Positions 8,046 through 16,535 of a stretch of DNA of 54,129 nt are shown here, piece after piece; positions within the stretch are counted from its first letter, which is position 1, and each line of letters opens with the position of its first letter. Origin of the DNA: Streptomyces fuscigenes (GTDB lineage: Bacteria; Actinomycetota; Actinomycetes; Streptomycetales; Streptomycetaceae); assembly GCF_021556455.1 (NCBI RefSeq), contig NZ_JAKGCV010000007.1:1-54129 (forward strand). The letters run 5' to 3'. The notes under the pieces were generated by a model. The model was not told the origin of the DNA, searched no databases, and was given only the letters and a program-made list of their open reading frames with translations. A program made the translations under genes and the position numbers.

Positions 8046-8519
8046 ATGACTCATCACCCAAGCGCAAACGAGGTGGAGGGCTCCGGACGTCAGAGGCGTC
8101 CACCGTGGCCCCGTTGGGCCACCGCCCTCACCATCACTCTGCTCGGCCTATACGCCATTGCCATGGCGGTGGTGCTGGACGTCACCGTCTATCCGTCCCT
8201 GCACCACGACCACGGGCTTGGCTCACTGGAGGCTGCGGGGGTTCCCTTGTTCTGTGTGGTCGCGCTCGGGGTGGCCGGCGCCTTCCTGGAGCTGATGCCA
8301 TCCAATCCGTGGGCATGGGCGCTGCTCGCGGTAGCCGTGGGCACCGTGGGCTACTTCAACTACCTCATGTTCGACCAGCCCGTAAAAGGCGACGCGTGGC
8401 TCGGCCTGGTGCTCGTGACAGTCGTTGAGCTGGCACCGTGGGCTGCGCTGTGCTCCGTCTGGATCCGCCTCAGCACCGGTATGACGGGGGCAGAGGTCAT
8501 GGGCCGCCGGCGCGCGTGA
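8046..8519 (+). CDS. Polytopic membrane protein, four helices
   Basis: The 157-residue protein has a short basic N-terminus and four predicted membrane helices: about 27-50, 62-86, 89-110 and 119-142. No known transporter or enzyme motif is visible. Lengths and spacing resemble small uncharacterised actinobacterial membrane proteins. The likely start is the ATG at 8046, with a -10-like box seven bases upstream. A perfect 24-bp palindrome lies 48 bases after the stop. Confidence 0.6.
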   Translation: MTHHPSANEVEGSGRQRRPPWPRWATALTITLLGLYAIAMAVVLDVTVYPSLHHDHGLGSLEAAGVPLFCVVALGVAGAFLELMPSNPWAWALLAVAVGTVGYFNYLMFDQPVKGDAWLGLVLVTVVELAPWAALCSVWIRLSTGMTGAEVMGRRRA

Positions 8520-8566
8520 AGTGCCGCAGCGGCGGGCGGTCTGGCCCGCCTCCCACCCGCCTCCGG

Positions 8567-8590
8567 CCTCGCGCGCACGTGCGCGCGAGG
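8567..8590. repeat. Perfect 24-bp palindrome
   Basis: The 12-bp arms CCTCGCGCGCAC and GTGCGCGCGAGG meet without a spacer. It lies between the membrane protein gene and a doubtful small frame. A spacer-free palindrome suits an operator or cruciform better than a terminator. A smaller palindrome, ATCACGTGAT, follows at 8600-8609. Confidence 0.6.
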
Positions 8591-8604
8591 CATACGATGA
8601 TCAC

Positions 8605-8838
8605 GTGATTGCACGACGTGCCCTAGGCTCCGGTCCTGCGAACTCTCCGCACGGCGTCCGCGCCCCCGAGGCCGACCTCCGCAACACGCTGCCCGGGGTG
8701 CGCCTGCCCGACCTGAACGAACTGCGCGCCCGCGGCGTCCTCGCCACACCCCCGGCACTGCCCGCTCCCGGCCCCCGGCGCGCCCTGGGAACGGGCGGTC
8801 ACCAGCCAAGCAGGCCCGGCGCCGGCGCTCCCGCCTGA
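8605..8838 (+). CDS. Doubtful small Pro/Ala-rich protein
   Basis: A GTG at 8605 opens a 77-residue frame rich in Pro, Ala, Gly and Arg, containing LRNTLPGVRLPDLNELRARGV. TACGAT at 8592-8597 would fit a leaderless start. There is no recognisable domain, and the composition is also what chance frames show in this GC-rich DNA. I keep it only as a possibility. Confidence 0.25.
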   Translation: MIARRALGSGPANSPHGVRAPEADLRNTLPGVRLPDLNELRARGVLATPPALPAPGPRRALGTGGHQPSRPGAGAPA

Positions 8839-8985
8839 ACCATTCCCGGGAGCCGGCGGATCCCGAGCCGGACTTCCCGGCAGGGTGCCTGAGGGAAGTA
8901 GTCGGCGTCGGCAGTACGTCCTCGCAACTCCCTGGACCCGCACGTCAACCCGGGCGGGCCGCCCTGGAACGAGCAGTGCCCGAGG

Positions 8986-9062
8986 CAAGTTGTAGGGCAA
9001 CTTGAAGAGCAAGTTGAAGGGCCACTTGAACGGCAACTTGTAGGGCCAGTTGTAGGGCAAGT
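8986..9062. repeat. Tandem 12-bp repeat array
   Basis: Six consecutive 12-bp units start at 8986, 8998, 9010, 9022, 9034 and 9046, with a partial seventh at 9058. The consensus is C(A/C)A(G/C)TTG(T/A)A(G/C)(A/G)G. Each unit holds the near-palindrome CAASTTG. On the minus strand the array could encode a tetrapeptide repeat of the type L/W-P-Y/F-N/K. It sits about 95 bases upstream of a secreted-protein gene, so it may be regulatory. Confidence 0.8.
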
Positions 9063-9157
9063 CAGCGCCGGCCCACCGTGCGGCGCTCGCGGCCGACCGG
9101 TCGTCCCCCTGCGGGTGATGTCCCGTGTCCCCCCGCCCACCCAGGGGTTGACCCGAT

Positions 9158-9568
9158 ATGAGACGAACGATCATCACCGCACTGCTGGCCGCCGCGGCGA
9201 TCCTCCCGGCCTTGGCGGCGCCGGCTTCCGCTGCCGGGTGCCGGATCGCCGGCGACCGGCTGTGCGTTCAGGCCGCCGGACACCCCGGGGCCCTGGTGGA
9301 GCTCCACGTCCGGCGCCAGGCCGGCCACGACCACGTCCTGGGCGCGGCCTACATCCCCGAGCGCGGCTCGGTGTGGCTGGAGATCCGCCACGGCGGGCGC
9401 GCCAGCCGCGCCGGCAGCTACCACGTGCGCCCCGGGTCGACCATGGACGCGAAGCGGCCCGCGCTCCAGTCGACGACCGGCGGATGGCGCTACGACGGAC
9501 CCGGCTACTCCGCCCGCGCCTGCGCCACCAGCCCCGGCACCAAGACCGTCTGCACCGCCTGGCACTAA
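9158..9568 (+). CDS. Small secreted protein with signal peptide
   Basis: The 136-residue precursor begins with two arginines, then a hydrophobic run (IITALLAAAAILPALAA) and a signal peptidase I site after ASA (about residue 25). The mature part of about 110 residues carries four cysteines (CRI, RLCV, ACAT, TVCTA) that probably form two disulfides. It has a beta-strand pattern with RGSVWLEIRHGG. I do not recognise the family. A GGGGTT stands upstream of the ATG. A short hairpin follows the stop. Confidence 0.65.
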   Translation: MRRTIITALLAAAAILPALAAPASAAGCRIAGDRLCVQAAGHPGALVELHVRRQAGHDHVLGAAYIPERGSVWLEIRHGGRASRAGSYHVRPGSTMDAKRPALQSTTGGWRYDGPGYSARACATSPGTKTVCTAWH

Positions 9569-9588
9569 CCTCCCCGGCCCCGGCCTCT

Positions 9589-9608
9589 ACCCGCCCCTTG
9601 GGGCGGGT
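9589..9608. terminator. Terminator hairpin
   Basis: ACCCGCCCC (9589-9597) and GGGGCGGGT (9600-9608) form a nine-base-pair inverted repeat between the rightward secreted-protein gene and the end of the leftward ligase gene. It could serve both. Confidence 0.6.
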
Positions 9609-9672
9609 GCCGGGCATGGAGCGGCCGGGGGCCGTCGGCGGGGAAGGAGGCCCGACACCCGCCGGCGGCCTC

Positions 9673-10665
9673 TCACAGTGTCTCCGGGTCCATGTCGGTG
9701 CGCAGCCGTAGGAAGCGCACGGGGTGACGGTGGCGCCCCGGTCCCCCGCCGCGTGCCGGGTCGACGGCGCTGTCGGTGCGGAACTCGACCGCATGCTCGG
9801 GCTCGACCGGCGTGAACTCCAGCGGCTCCCGCGAGCCCCACGACGCGCTGAACCTGACGTCCTGCCAGGGATGCCCGGGCCCGGCCGGCGTGAGCAGCGC
9901 ACCGAGCAGGGCACGGTCGGTCGCGGCGAGCGGTGTCGTGCGAGCGACCAGGCACAGACGCCCACCCGGGCCGTGTCGGCCGAGAAGCAGCGTCGTCGGC
10001 GCGCTCGGGCGGCCGGTGACACCGGCGACGAGCGCTTCGGTGGTGTCGTAGGCGCGGACCTTCGACCAAGCGCCGGTCCGCTCGCCCGGCCGGTACACGC
10101 CGCCCACGGTCTTGATCATGACCCCCTCGATACCGACCGACGCATAGACCGGCTCCAGCCAGCCGGCCGCCTGCTCCCGGTCGTGGGTGCACGAGATGAG
10201 CGTCCACGGCGCCCGCAGGGCCCGGCGGGCGAACAGCTCGACCAGCAGCTCCCACCGCTCGGCCTGCAGGCGGCCCAGGAGGCTGCGGCCGCGGTGCTCC
10301 AGGACGTCGAAGACCACCACATGGGCGGGGTGCGCGACGGCGGCCGCGGTCGTGGTCCGGCCGCGGCGGCGGGCGCGCTGCTGCAACGCCCCGAAGTCCA
10401 GGCGCCCCTCGGGGCCGAGGACGACGAGTTCGCCGTCCAAGACGACGTCCTCCCCCGCGAACTGGACGCCGCCGGCGGCGACGTCCACGAACGCGCCCGT
10501 CAGGTCCGCGCCCCGCCGCGACTGAAGGTAGACGGCGCCGTCGCGGACGAACACGATCACCCTGAAACCGTCCAGCTTCGGCTGATACAACATCGGCGCC
10601 CGACCCGCCGGCGGCAGGGCGGGCATCGGACGGGCGAGCATCGGCGCGATCGGCGGAGACAGCAC
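9673..10665 (-). CDS. ATP-dependent DNA ligase
   Basis: This 330-residue enzyme seals nicks using ATP. Motif I is QPKLDGFR, with the adenylated Lys30. EDVVLDGELVVL gives motif III-like residues, EGVMIK is motif IV and WSKVRAYDT is motif V. A C-terminal OB-fold region follows. Size and motifs match the short LigC/LigD-ligase-domain type used in bacterial end joining; there is no polymerase or nuclease domain attached and no Ku gene in the window. It stands alone. On a linear replicon it could help repair ends, but that is inference. No strong ribosome site precedes the ATG at 10665. Confidence 0.88.
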   Translation of the reverse strand: MLSPPIAPMLARPMPALPPAGRAPMLYQPKLDGFRVIVFVRDGAVYLQSRRGADLTGAFVDVAAGGVQFAGEDVVLDGELVVLGPEGRLDFGALQQRARRRGRTTTAAAVAHPAHVVVFDVLEHRGRSLLGRLQAERWELLVELFARRALRAPWTLISCTHDREQAAGWLEPVYASVGIEGVMIKTVGGVYRPGERTGAWSKVRAYDTTEALVAGVTGRPSAPTTLLLGRHGPGGRLCLVARTTPLAATDRALLGALLTPAGPGHPWQDVRFSASWGSREPLEFTPVEPEHAVEFRTDSAVDPARGGGPGRHRHPVRFLRLRTDMDPETL

Positions 10666-10743
10666 CCTGTCACCCTTCCCGCCCGGTCGCGCCCGTCCCG
10701 CCGGCGGCCGCCGTATAGGTGACCTGCGGCTCGCAACAGCGTG

Positions 10744-11430
10744 TCAGCGTTCGATGTCGCCGCTGTCCGCGATCTGGCGGGCGAGGTCGCGCATCTTGAT
10801 GTTGCGCTCCTGGGAGAGGGTCCGCAGCGTGTCGAAGGCCTTCGCCTCGGTGAGGTGGAAGCGCTCCATGATGATGCCCATGGCCGCGCCGATGGTGTTG
10901 CGGCTGTCCATAGCCTGCTGGAATTGCTGGGTCGTGCGGGCCCCGGCTAGGGCTACCGCCGCGTGGGAGGCCAGGGCCCAGCCCGCGGTCTCGCTGTCGT
11001 CGGTGAAGGCACCCGGCCGGTGCGAGTACAGGTTGAGCGAGCCCAGCTGCTGCTCCTCGGTGTAGAGCAGGAAGCCCATCATGCTGCCGATGCCGAGATC
11101 ACGGGCGCGAGGCGCGAAGCGCGGCCACCGGCCGGAGCCCTCGGCGAAATCGGCCAGGCGGTAGACCGGTTCCCCATTGCGGCTGGCGTCGAAGCAGGGG
11201 CCCTCCTGCACGGCCTCCTGGAGCATGTCGGACTGCACCACCAGCACATTGGTCGGAGCGTGGCTGTGCACGCGCTGGCCATTCAAGACGAGGACACCGG
11301 CCGCCTCACAGCCCTCCACCAACGCGGCCGCGGACGTCGTGATGCACTCCAGCGTCCCCTCCACGGAATCCTGCGCGAGTAGCTCCCGAGACATCGACGC
11401 CAGCCGCAACGCGTAGTCCTGCCAATCCAT
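10744..11430 (-). CDS. GAF-ANTAR RNA-binding regulator
   Basis: The 228-residue protein has a GAF domain at about 15-155 (sensing, with GSMMGFLLYTEEQQLGSLNLYS) and an ANTAR domain at about 165-225 (AMDSRNTIGAAMGIIMERFH, then LTEAKAFDTLRTLSQERNIK). ANTAR domains bind paired stem-loops in leader RNAs and prevent termination. The GAF domain probably gates dimerisation through a ligand or redox signal. The start at 11430 begins MDWQDYALRL. Such proteins are common in Streptomyces as stand-alone regulators. Its RNA target is not apparent here. Confidence 0.85.
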   Translation of the reverse strand: MDWQDYALRLASMSRELLAQDSVEGTLECITTSAAALVEGCEAAGVLVLNGQRVHSHAPTNVLVVQSDMLQEAVQEGPCFDASRNGEPVYRLADFAEGSGRWPRFAPRARDLGIGSMMGFLLYTEEQQLGSLNLYSHRPGAFTDDSETAGWALASHAAVALAGARTTQQFQQAMDSRNTIGAAMGIIMERFHLTEAKAFDTLRTLSQERNIKMRDLARQIADSGDIER

Positions 11431-11717
11431 ACGTGAACCCCGTTTCCTGCGGCGTACTCGTTCGCTGTCGCTCACCGCGAGCCTACCCAGGCCACGATCG
11501 TCCCCAGGGGCACCGGGCTGGCCATCCCAGGCCCTTGTCCGCGCCCGCTCCCACACAGGTCGTGCCGGAAGTGCACAGCATGATGTAGTAGCCCTGCCAG
11601 TCCGTGCGCGTCCCGCGCGCACGCGCTACCCACGCGCCCCGAGCGCCCGCCCCACCAAATGAGTGACGTAGCGTCAGATACAGAGCGGGACAGGGCCGGC
11701 CCGCGTTACGAACAGGC

Positions 11718-12380
11718 ATGACCACCACCCTGCGGGCCCTCGGCCTCGCCCTGCTGACCGCCCTGCCCCTCATCGCCGCGGCGCCAGCCCGCGCGAACAT
11801 GCCGGCCCCCACCACCATGCCGGTCGCCGACGGCATCCACGCCCTGACCGTCGCGCCCGAAGCGCGCGCCGGCTACGAGCGCGCGAAGTTCAAGCACTGG
11901 ATCGACGCGGACAAGGACGGCTGCAACACCCGGGCCGAGGTCCTCATCGAGGAAGCCGTCACCGCTCCGTCGGTCGGGCCCGGTTGCAAGATCACCGGCG
12001 GAGCCTGGCGCTCGTATTACGACGACACCACTGTCACGGCTGCGTCCGGTCTCGACATCGACCACATGGTGCCCCTCGCCGAAGCATGGGACTCCGGTGC
12101 CTCCGACTGGACTCCGGCCCGCCGCGAGGCCTACGCCAACGACCTCACCTCCCCCCGCTCCCTGGTCGCCGTCACCGCGAAGTCCAACCGCAGCAAGAGC
12201 GACCAGGACCCGGCCGAGTGGATGCCGCCTGCCGCGGACGCGCAGTGCCACTACCTCTCCGACTGGGTCTCCACGAAACTGCGCTGGCGCCTGGCCGCCG
12301 ACCCGACCGAACTCGCCGCCCTGGAACAGGACGCCGCCGACTGTGACGACACCCGCGTCACCTACGACCCGGCGCCGTAG
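11718..12380 (+). CDS. Secreted HNH endonuclease (DUF1524-like)
   Basis: The 220-residue precursor has a signal peptide (LALLTALPLIAAAPARA, cleavage about residue 27). The mature domain contains LDIDHMVPLAEAWDSG (112-127), the beta-beta-alpha metal motif of HNH nucleases with the DH dyad. It also has RREAYANDL and SNRSKSDQDPAEW, which are conserved in secreted GmrSD-C-terminal/DUF1524 proteins of Streptomyces. Cysteines at about 69, 90, 176 and near the end suggest disulfides. The role may be extracellular DNA degradation for nutrient use or competition. A small palindrome TGACGTAGCGTCA lies at 11664-11676, upstream of the start. Confidence 0.83.
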   Translation: MTTTLRALGLALLTALPLIAAAPARANMPAPTTMPVADGIHALTVAPEARAGYERAKFKHWIDADKDGCNTRAEVLIEEAVTAPSVGPGCKITGGAWRSYYDDTTVTAASGLDIDHMVPLAEAWDSGASDWTPARREAYANDLTSPRSLVAVTAKSNRSKSDQDPAEWMPPAADAQCHYLSDWVSTKLRWRLAADPTELAALEQDAADCDDTRVTYDPAP

Positions 12381-12557
12381 CAGGCTGCGGCGACGGCCGG
12401 CGCCCACTCTTTCGCCGGCAGGGCCGGCGTGCGCGCTACGAATGCGGCCGAGTGGGTGTATCCCCCTGTCCCTGCGGCTGTCGGGACGCCGGGTCGCGTC
12501 GTTGCCCTTAGCGTCGGCACGGTGTGAGCGCGGCGTGCAGCCGCCCGGCAGAGGGGA

Positions 12558-13478
12558 GTGGACGTGGCTGTTCAGGGTGTGCGGCGGCGTGGTTGTGCTG
12601 AGGGGCTCGGCGGTGAAGTCTTGGCCGAGTTCCTCGGCACGCTGGTACTGATCCTGCTGGGTTGCGGATCGGTGGCCGTAGCCGTTGTGGGCCTGCCGAC
12701 GTCGGGTCGGCAAGCCGAGCCGTTCGGCTCCGGCAACTGGTTGATCATCTCGTGGGGCTGGGGGCTCGCCGTGATGGTCGGGGCGTATATCGCAGGCGGT
12801 GTCACGGGGGCGCACCTCAATCCAGCGGTGACCCTGGCGTTCGCGGTTCGCCGGGCGCTCGCCTGGCGCAGGGTGCTGCCGTACTGGGGCGCCCAGTTGG
12901 CGGGCGCGTTCGTCGGGGCCGCGCTCGTGTACGCCACTTACCACTGGGCGATCGACGCCTTCAACCTCACGGCGGGCACCGGGCGGCAGCAGTCCATCAA
13001 CACTTTCTCGATCTTCGCGACGTTCCCGGCCCAGTTCTTCGGCGACTCGTGGTGGGGACCGCTCCTCGATCAGATCGTCGGCACCGGGGTCCTTGTCGTG
13101 GCCATCTGTGCGCTCGTTGACAAGAAGAACCTGGCACCCGGGTCCCACCTCGGGCCGTTCCTGATCGGCCTGGTGGTCTTTGCCATTGGTCTTACCTTCG
13201 GGACGAATGCGGGCTACGCGATCAATCCGGCCCGTGACTTCGGCCCTCGCCTGTTCACCTTCTTCGAGGGGTGGGGCACGCTCGCGCTGCCGGGTACGTT
13301 CAAGTGGTTCAGCGGCTACTGGTGGATTCCGATCGCGGGCCCCCTCATCGGCGGCATCGTCGGCTCCCAGGTCTACGACCGGCTCATCGCCCCGGTCGTC
13401 CGGGCCCGCAGCGGCCCGGCCCAGCACGGACACGTCCAGGCCACAGACGGACACGAGGGTGCCGGAGCGCCGGGATAG
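12558..13478 (+). CDS. Aquaporin/glycerol-facilitator family channel
   Basis: The 306-residue protein has six membrane helices and the two half-helix signatures HLNPAVT (residues 87-93) and GYAINPARDFGPR (219-231). The Asp after NPAR is typical of the glycerol-conducting GlpF branch. It should pass glycerol or other small neutral solutes through the cytoplasmic membrane. The first 20 residues are a cytoplasmic lead. GTG at 12558 is adjacent to GAGGGG; GTG at 12564 has better spacing and may be the true start. No glycerol kinase gene is nearby, so its partner is probably elsewhere. Confidence 0.9.
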   Translation: MDVAVQGVRRRGCAEGLGGEVLAEFLGTLVLILLGCGSVAVAVVGLPTSGRQAEPFGSGNWLIISWGWGLAVMVGAYIAGGVTGAHLNPAVTLAFAVRRALAWRRVLPYWGAQLAGAFVGAALVYATYHWAIDAFNLTAGTGRQQSINTFSIFATFPAQFFGDSWWGPLLDQIVGTGVLVVAICALVDKKNLAPGSHLGPFLIGLVVFAIGLTFGTNAGYAINPARDFGPRLFTFFEGWGTLALPGTFKWFSGYWWIPIAGPLIGGIVGSQVYDRLIAPVVRARSGPAQHGHVQATDGHEGAGAPG

Positions 13479-13618
13479 AGACCGCGTGCAGACCGCACAA
13501 TCTCCCCATAAAGTATTGGAAGCCGACAAAGTACTTGCCGAGCCTCCGCCGCAGCGTGGGCCGCACCACGGAGTCGATGGTCCGCCGCGGGTCGAGGCCC
13601 AGCGGAAAGGCGGGCATC

Positions 13619-14494
13619 ATGCCGTTTTCGCAGCCGACTCAAGGCTTCCGCCTGCACTACGAGCGCTCGGGTGAAGGGACCCCCGTCCTGCTCGTGCACG
13701 GCAATCCGGGAGATCACAAGGAGTACGAACGAGTCATTCCGCTCCTAGGCGACGACGTCGATGTCGTGACCCCGGACTTGCGCGGGTACGGGAAGTCCGA
13801 CAAGCACCTCGACAATGTGGGCAACGCCTACTCCCTCACCGGCCAGGTGGACGGGGTGATCGCGCTCCTGGAGGAACTCGGCATCAGCAATGCCGTGCTG
13901 TGCGGGTACGACGTGGGCAGCTTCACCGTCCAGACCATCGCCATGAAGCGCCCCGACCTCGCACGCTCCCTGGTCATCGCACCGCCCACCCTGGGCGTCG
14001 GGCGCCGGATCCTGGAAGAGAAGGCCGTCAACGCCTTCCTTCACGCGATCATGTACAAGACGCGGCTGGTGGAGGACCTGATCGACGGCAAGCCCGAAGC
14101 CGTCCGCGCGGCACTGCGCGAGAACCTGGAGAGCTGGTCGCCCCCGGGCTCGCCGGCACCCGCGGCCCTCCTGGACCACCTGACCGACAACCACTCCGCG
14201 CCCGGGGCGTTCGTGGCCAGCGCCATGTGGTTCCGCTACCCAGAGGGCAACCCCATCACGTTCTACGCCAACGAGACCAAGCCGGCGCCCGGTGACCGGT
14301 TCTCCAAGAACATCACCATCCTGTGGCCGGACAGCGACGCGCTGTTCCCCACCGAGTGGAGCGACACGCTGGGCGACTACTACAGCGACTTCGACCTGCA
14401 CTTCATGAAGAACACCGGGCACTTCAGCCCGGTCGACGACCCGGAGACGTGGGCCGAGCACATCCGCAAGCACGTGAAGGCCGCCACAGCGTAA
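13619..14494 (+). CDS. Alpha/beta hydrolase, epoxide hydrolase/dehalogenase type
   Basis: The 291-residue enzyme has the oxyanion motif HGNPG (27-31), a nucleophile elbow with Asp98 in CGYDVGS, and a C-terminal His in KNTGHFSP. Asp as nucleophile marks the epoxide hydrolase and haloalkane or haloacetate dehalogenase branch. The cap domain spans about 130-220. The start at 13619 follows GGAAAGG; an in-frame ATG at 13577 is less likely. It lies 74 bases before a second enzyme of the same superfamily, probably in one transcript. The substrate is unknown. Confidence 0.82.
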   Translation: MPFSQPTQGFRLHYERSGEGTPVLLVHGNPGDHKEYERVIPLLGDDVDVVTPDLRGYGKSDKHLDNVGNAYSLTGQVDGVIALLEELGISNAVLCGYDVGSFTVQTIAMKRPDLARSLVIAPPTLGVGRRILEEKAVNAFLHAIMYKTRLVEDLIDGKPEAVRAALRENLESWSPPGSPAPAALLDHLTDNHSAPGAFVASAMWFRYPEGNPITFYANETKPAPGDRFSKNITILWPDSDALFPTEWSDTLGDYYSDFDLHFMKNTGHFSPVDDPETWAEHIRKHVKAATA

Positions 14495-14568
14495 GGCCAC
14501 ACGGCACCTCGCGTGATGCCGCCCACTGCACGCGGTGGGCGGCAGCCGCCCGTCGCAGGAGTTGCACG

Positions 14569-15471
14569 ATGCCTGACCTCCACCATGGGATGTTCCACCG
14601 CGAGGGCCTGCGAATCCACTACGTGAGCGCCGGCACTGCGCCCGTCGACGGCGGGCGCGACCGAACGCTCCTGCTCGTGCACGGCTGGCCCCAGACATGG
14701 TGGGAATGGCGCCACATCATGGAGCCGCTGCGCTCCGACGGCTGGTTCGTCGTGGCTCCCGACGTCCGCGGGGCCGGCGGTTCTTCGAAGCCCGCAGGCG
14801 GCTACGACAAGCAGACCATGGCAGGCGACCTGAGGGCTCTGCTGCACCATCTCGGAGTGCGCAACCCGATCACCGTCCTGAGCCACGACCTGGGAATGCT
14901 GGTCGGCTACGCCTATGCCTCGCTGTGGCCCGAGGAAGTCGAGCGCCTCATGGTCTCCGAGGCCCCCATCCCGGGCACCAACGGGTATGAGAGCGCGGTG
15001 GCGACGAGCACGTACAGCCAGAACAGGATCTGGCACTTCCACCTGCACGGCGCCGCCGACAACGCCGCCGACATGCTCATCGCCGGCCACGAGTTCGACT
15101 ACCTGCGCTCGTTCTACGTCAGGCTGAGCGCGAACCCCGACGCGATCTCCCTGGCGGACGCCGAACGCTACGTCGCCGACTACACGCAGCCCGGGGCCAT
15201 GCGCGCCGGCCTCGAACTGTTCAGGGCCTTCGAGAAGGACGCGCAGGACAACCGGCGCGTCCTCGCGCAGAAGGGCAAGCTGAAAATGCCCGTCCTCGCA
15301 CTCGGAGGGACGGCCAGCTTCTTTCTGCCCATCGCCGAGAAGATGCTCCTCGAGGTCGCCGACGACGTCACCGTCCGGCCGATCGAGGACTCCGGCCACT
15401 GGCTGGCCGAGGAACAACCGGAAAAGCTCCTCCAGGCCCTACGCGCATGGTTCGACGAAACCGGCGCCTGA
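14569..15471 (+). CDS. Epoxide hydrolase-type alpha/beta hydrolase
   Basis: The 300-residue enzyme has HGWPQTWWEW (38-47, oxyanion hole), nucleophile Asp107 in SHDLGM, and His in EDSGHWLAEEQPE near the end. This set is the signature of microsomal/soluble epoxide hydrolase-like proteins in actinobacteria. GCAGGAG stands eight bases before the ATG. It follows another Asp-type hydrolase and converges on an XRE regulator. The two enzymes are clearly diverged from each other, so they are not a recent duplication. They may act in turn on one xenobiotic or secondary metabolite, which is inference. Confidence 0.84.
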   Translation: MPDLHHGMFHREGLRIHYVSAGTAPVDGGRDRTLLLVHGWPQTWWEWRHIMEPLRSDGWFVVAPDVRGAGGSSKPAGGYDKQTMAGDLRALLHHLGVRNPITVLSHDLGMLVGYAYASLWPEEVERLMVSEAPIPGTNGYESAVATSTYSQNRIWHFHLHGAADNAADMLIAGHEFDYLRSFYVRLSANPDAISLADAERYVADYTQPGAMRAGLELFRAFEKDAQDNRRVLAQKGKLKMPVLALGGTASFFLPIAEKMLLEVADDVTVRPIEDSGHWLAEEQPEKLLQALRAWFDETGA

Positions 15472-15498
15472 TCTGCTCGCCACCGCGCCGCGGCTGGT

Positions 15499-16368
15499 TC
15501 AGGCGCGGTGCGAGGGTGTGGTGTCGGGGGCGGGTGAGTTCCAGGACCCGAGCAGGCTCAGCGCCTCCTCGCTCGGGGAGCCCGGCTCCACGTTGTACAC
15601 GTACAGGGTCTGCTCGGCGTCCCCGGGGACGGGGAAGGACTCGAAGTCGAAGTGCAGGTCACCGACCACGGGGTGGTGGTGGACCTTTCGGCCGTGCGTG
15701 CAGCGCAGCACCCGGTGGTCGTTCCACCACGTCGTGAACTCCGGTGAACGCAGTGTGAGCTCACCAACCAGGTCGGCGAGCTGCCGGTCGTGCGGACGGC
15801 GCCCTGCCTCCAGACGCAAGATCGCCACGGTCTCGGCGGCGATGCGCTCCCAATCACCCACGCTCTCGCGCGCGGAGGGGTCCAGCAGGTAGTAGCGCGC
15901 CAGGTTGCGGGCCGGCGCGGGCAGCGCGTCGAAGTCCGTCAGGACGGCCCGGGCGAGCCGGTTCGAGGCCAGGACGTCGGTGCGCCGGCCCAGGACGTAC
16001 GCCGGCACGTGCTCCAGCGTCTGCAGCATGAGGTGGAGGCCGGGCCGTACGCGCTGCGGCGCGGCCGGCGCGCGACGCCCGCCGGCCCTCGGCCGGGCCA
16101 GCAGGTCCCGCAAGTGCTCGCTCTCGGCCGTGTCCAGCCGCAGGGCGCGGCACAGCGCGTCGAGGACCTCCGGCGAGGGGTTGCCCGCGCGGCCCTGTTC
16201 GAGGCGCGTGTAGTACTCGGTGCTCATCCCCGCCAGGCGGGCGACCTCGTCGCGGCGCAGCCCCGGAACCCTGCGGGTGCGGCCGTCGTCCGGCAGTCCG
16301 GCCTGGTCCGTGCTCAGGCGGCCGCGCCGCGTGCGCAGGAAGTCGGCGAGCTCGCTTCGGCTGTCCAT
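15499..16368 (-). CDS. XRE regulator with MmyB-like ligand-binding domain
   Basis: The 289-residue protein has an N-terminal HTH (about 33-90: VPGLRRDEVARLAGMSTEYY, then LEQGRAGNPSPEVLDALC). A C-terminal domain (about 105-285) of the MmyB type contains NRLARAVLTDF, RNLARYYLLDP and HHHPVVGDLHFDFESF. This family is abundant in Streptomyces and often controls an adjacent oxidoreductase, with a small molecule bound in the C-terminal domain. Here the divergent neighbour is an SDR gene (16536), which fits that rule. Start chosen at 16368 (MDSRSELADFL). Confidence 0.85.
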   Translation of the reverse strand: MDSRSELADFLRTRRGRLSTDQAGLPDDGRTRRVPGLRRDEVARLAGMSTEYYTRLEQGRAGNPSPEVLDALCRALRLDTAESEHLRDLLARPRAGGRRAPAAPQRVRPGLHLMLQTLEHVPAYVLGRRTDVLASNRLARAVLTDFDALPAPARNLARYYLLDPSARESVGDWERIAAETVAILRLEAGRRPHDRQLADLVGELTLRSPEFTTWWNDHRVLRCTHGRKVHHHPVVGDLHFDFESFPVPGDAEQTLYVYNVEPGSPSEEALSLLGSWNSPAPDTTPSHRA

Positions 16369-16535
16369 ACCCCCAGTGTCGCGCCACACGCGTGCGGCAC
16401 TTCGCGCTGCGGGTGGCCCTGCCGGTACCAGTCACCGCAGTGCCCTATCGGGGCCCTTTTCCGCAGGTCAGGCGGTGTTCTTCTGGATGAGCGGCACCGG
16501 GCCGCCACTGCACACGCATCGGAAGGTACATCGCA

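Noticed and set aside
11560-11625. Short similarity of minus-strand TDWQGYY to the GAF-ANTAR start MDWQDYA
   Set aside because: Too short and without a surrounding matching frame; could be chance or a trace of duplication.
11706-13529. 607-codon minus-strand frame across the HNH and aquaporin genes
   Set aside because: It is antisense to two well-supported genes and has a low-complexity Arg/Asp/Glu composition.
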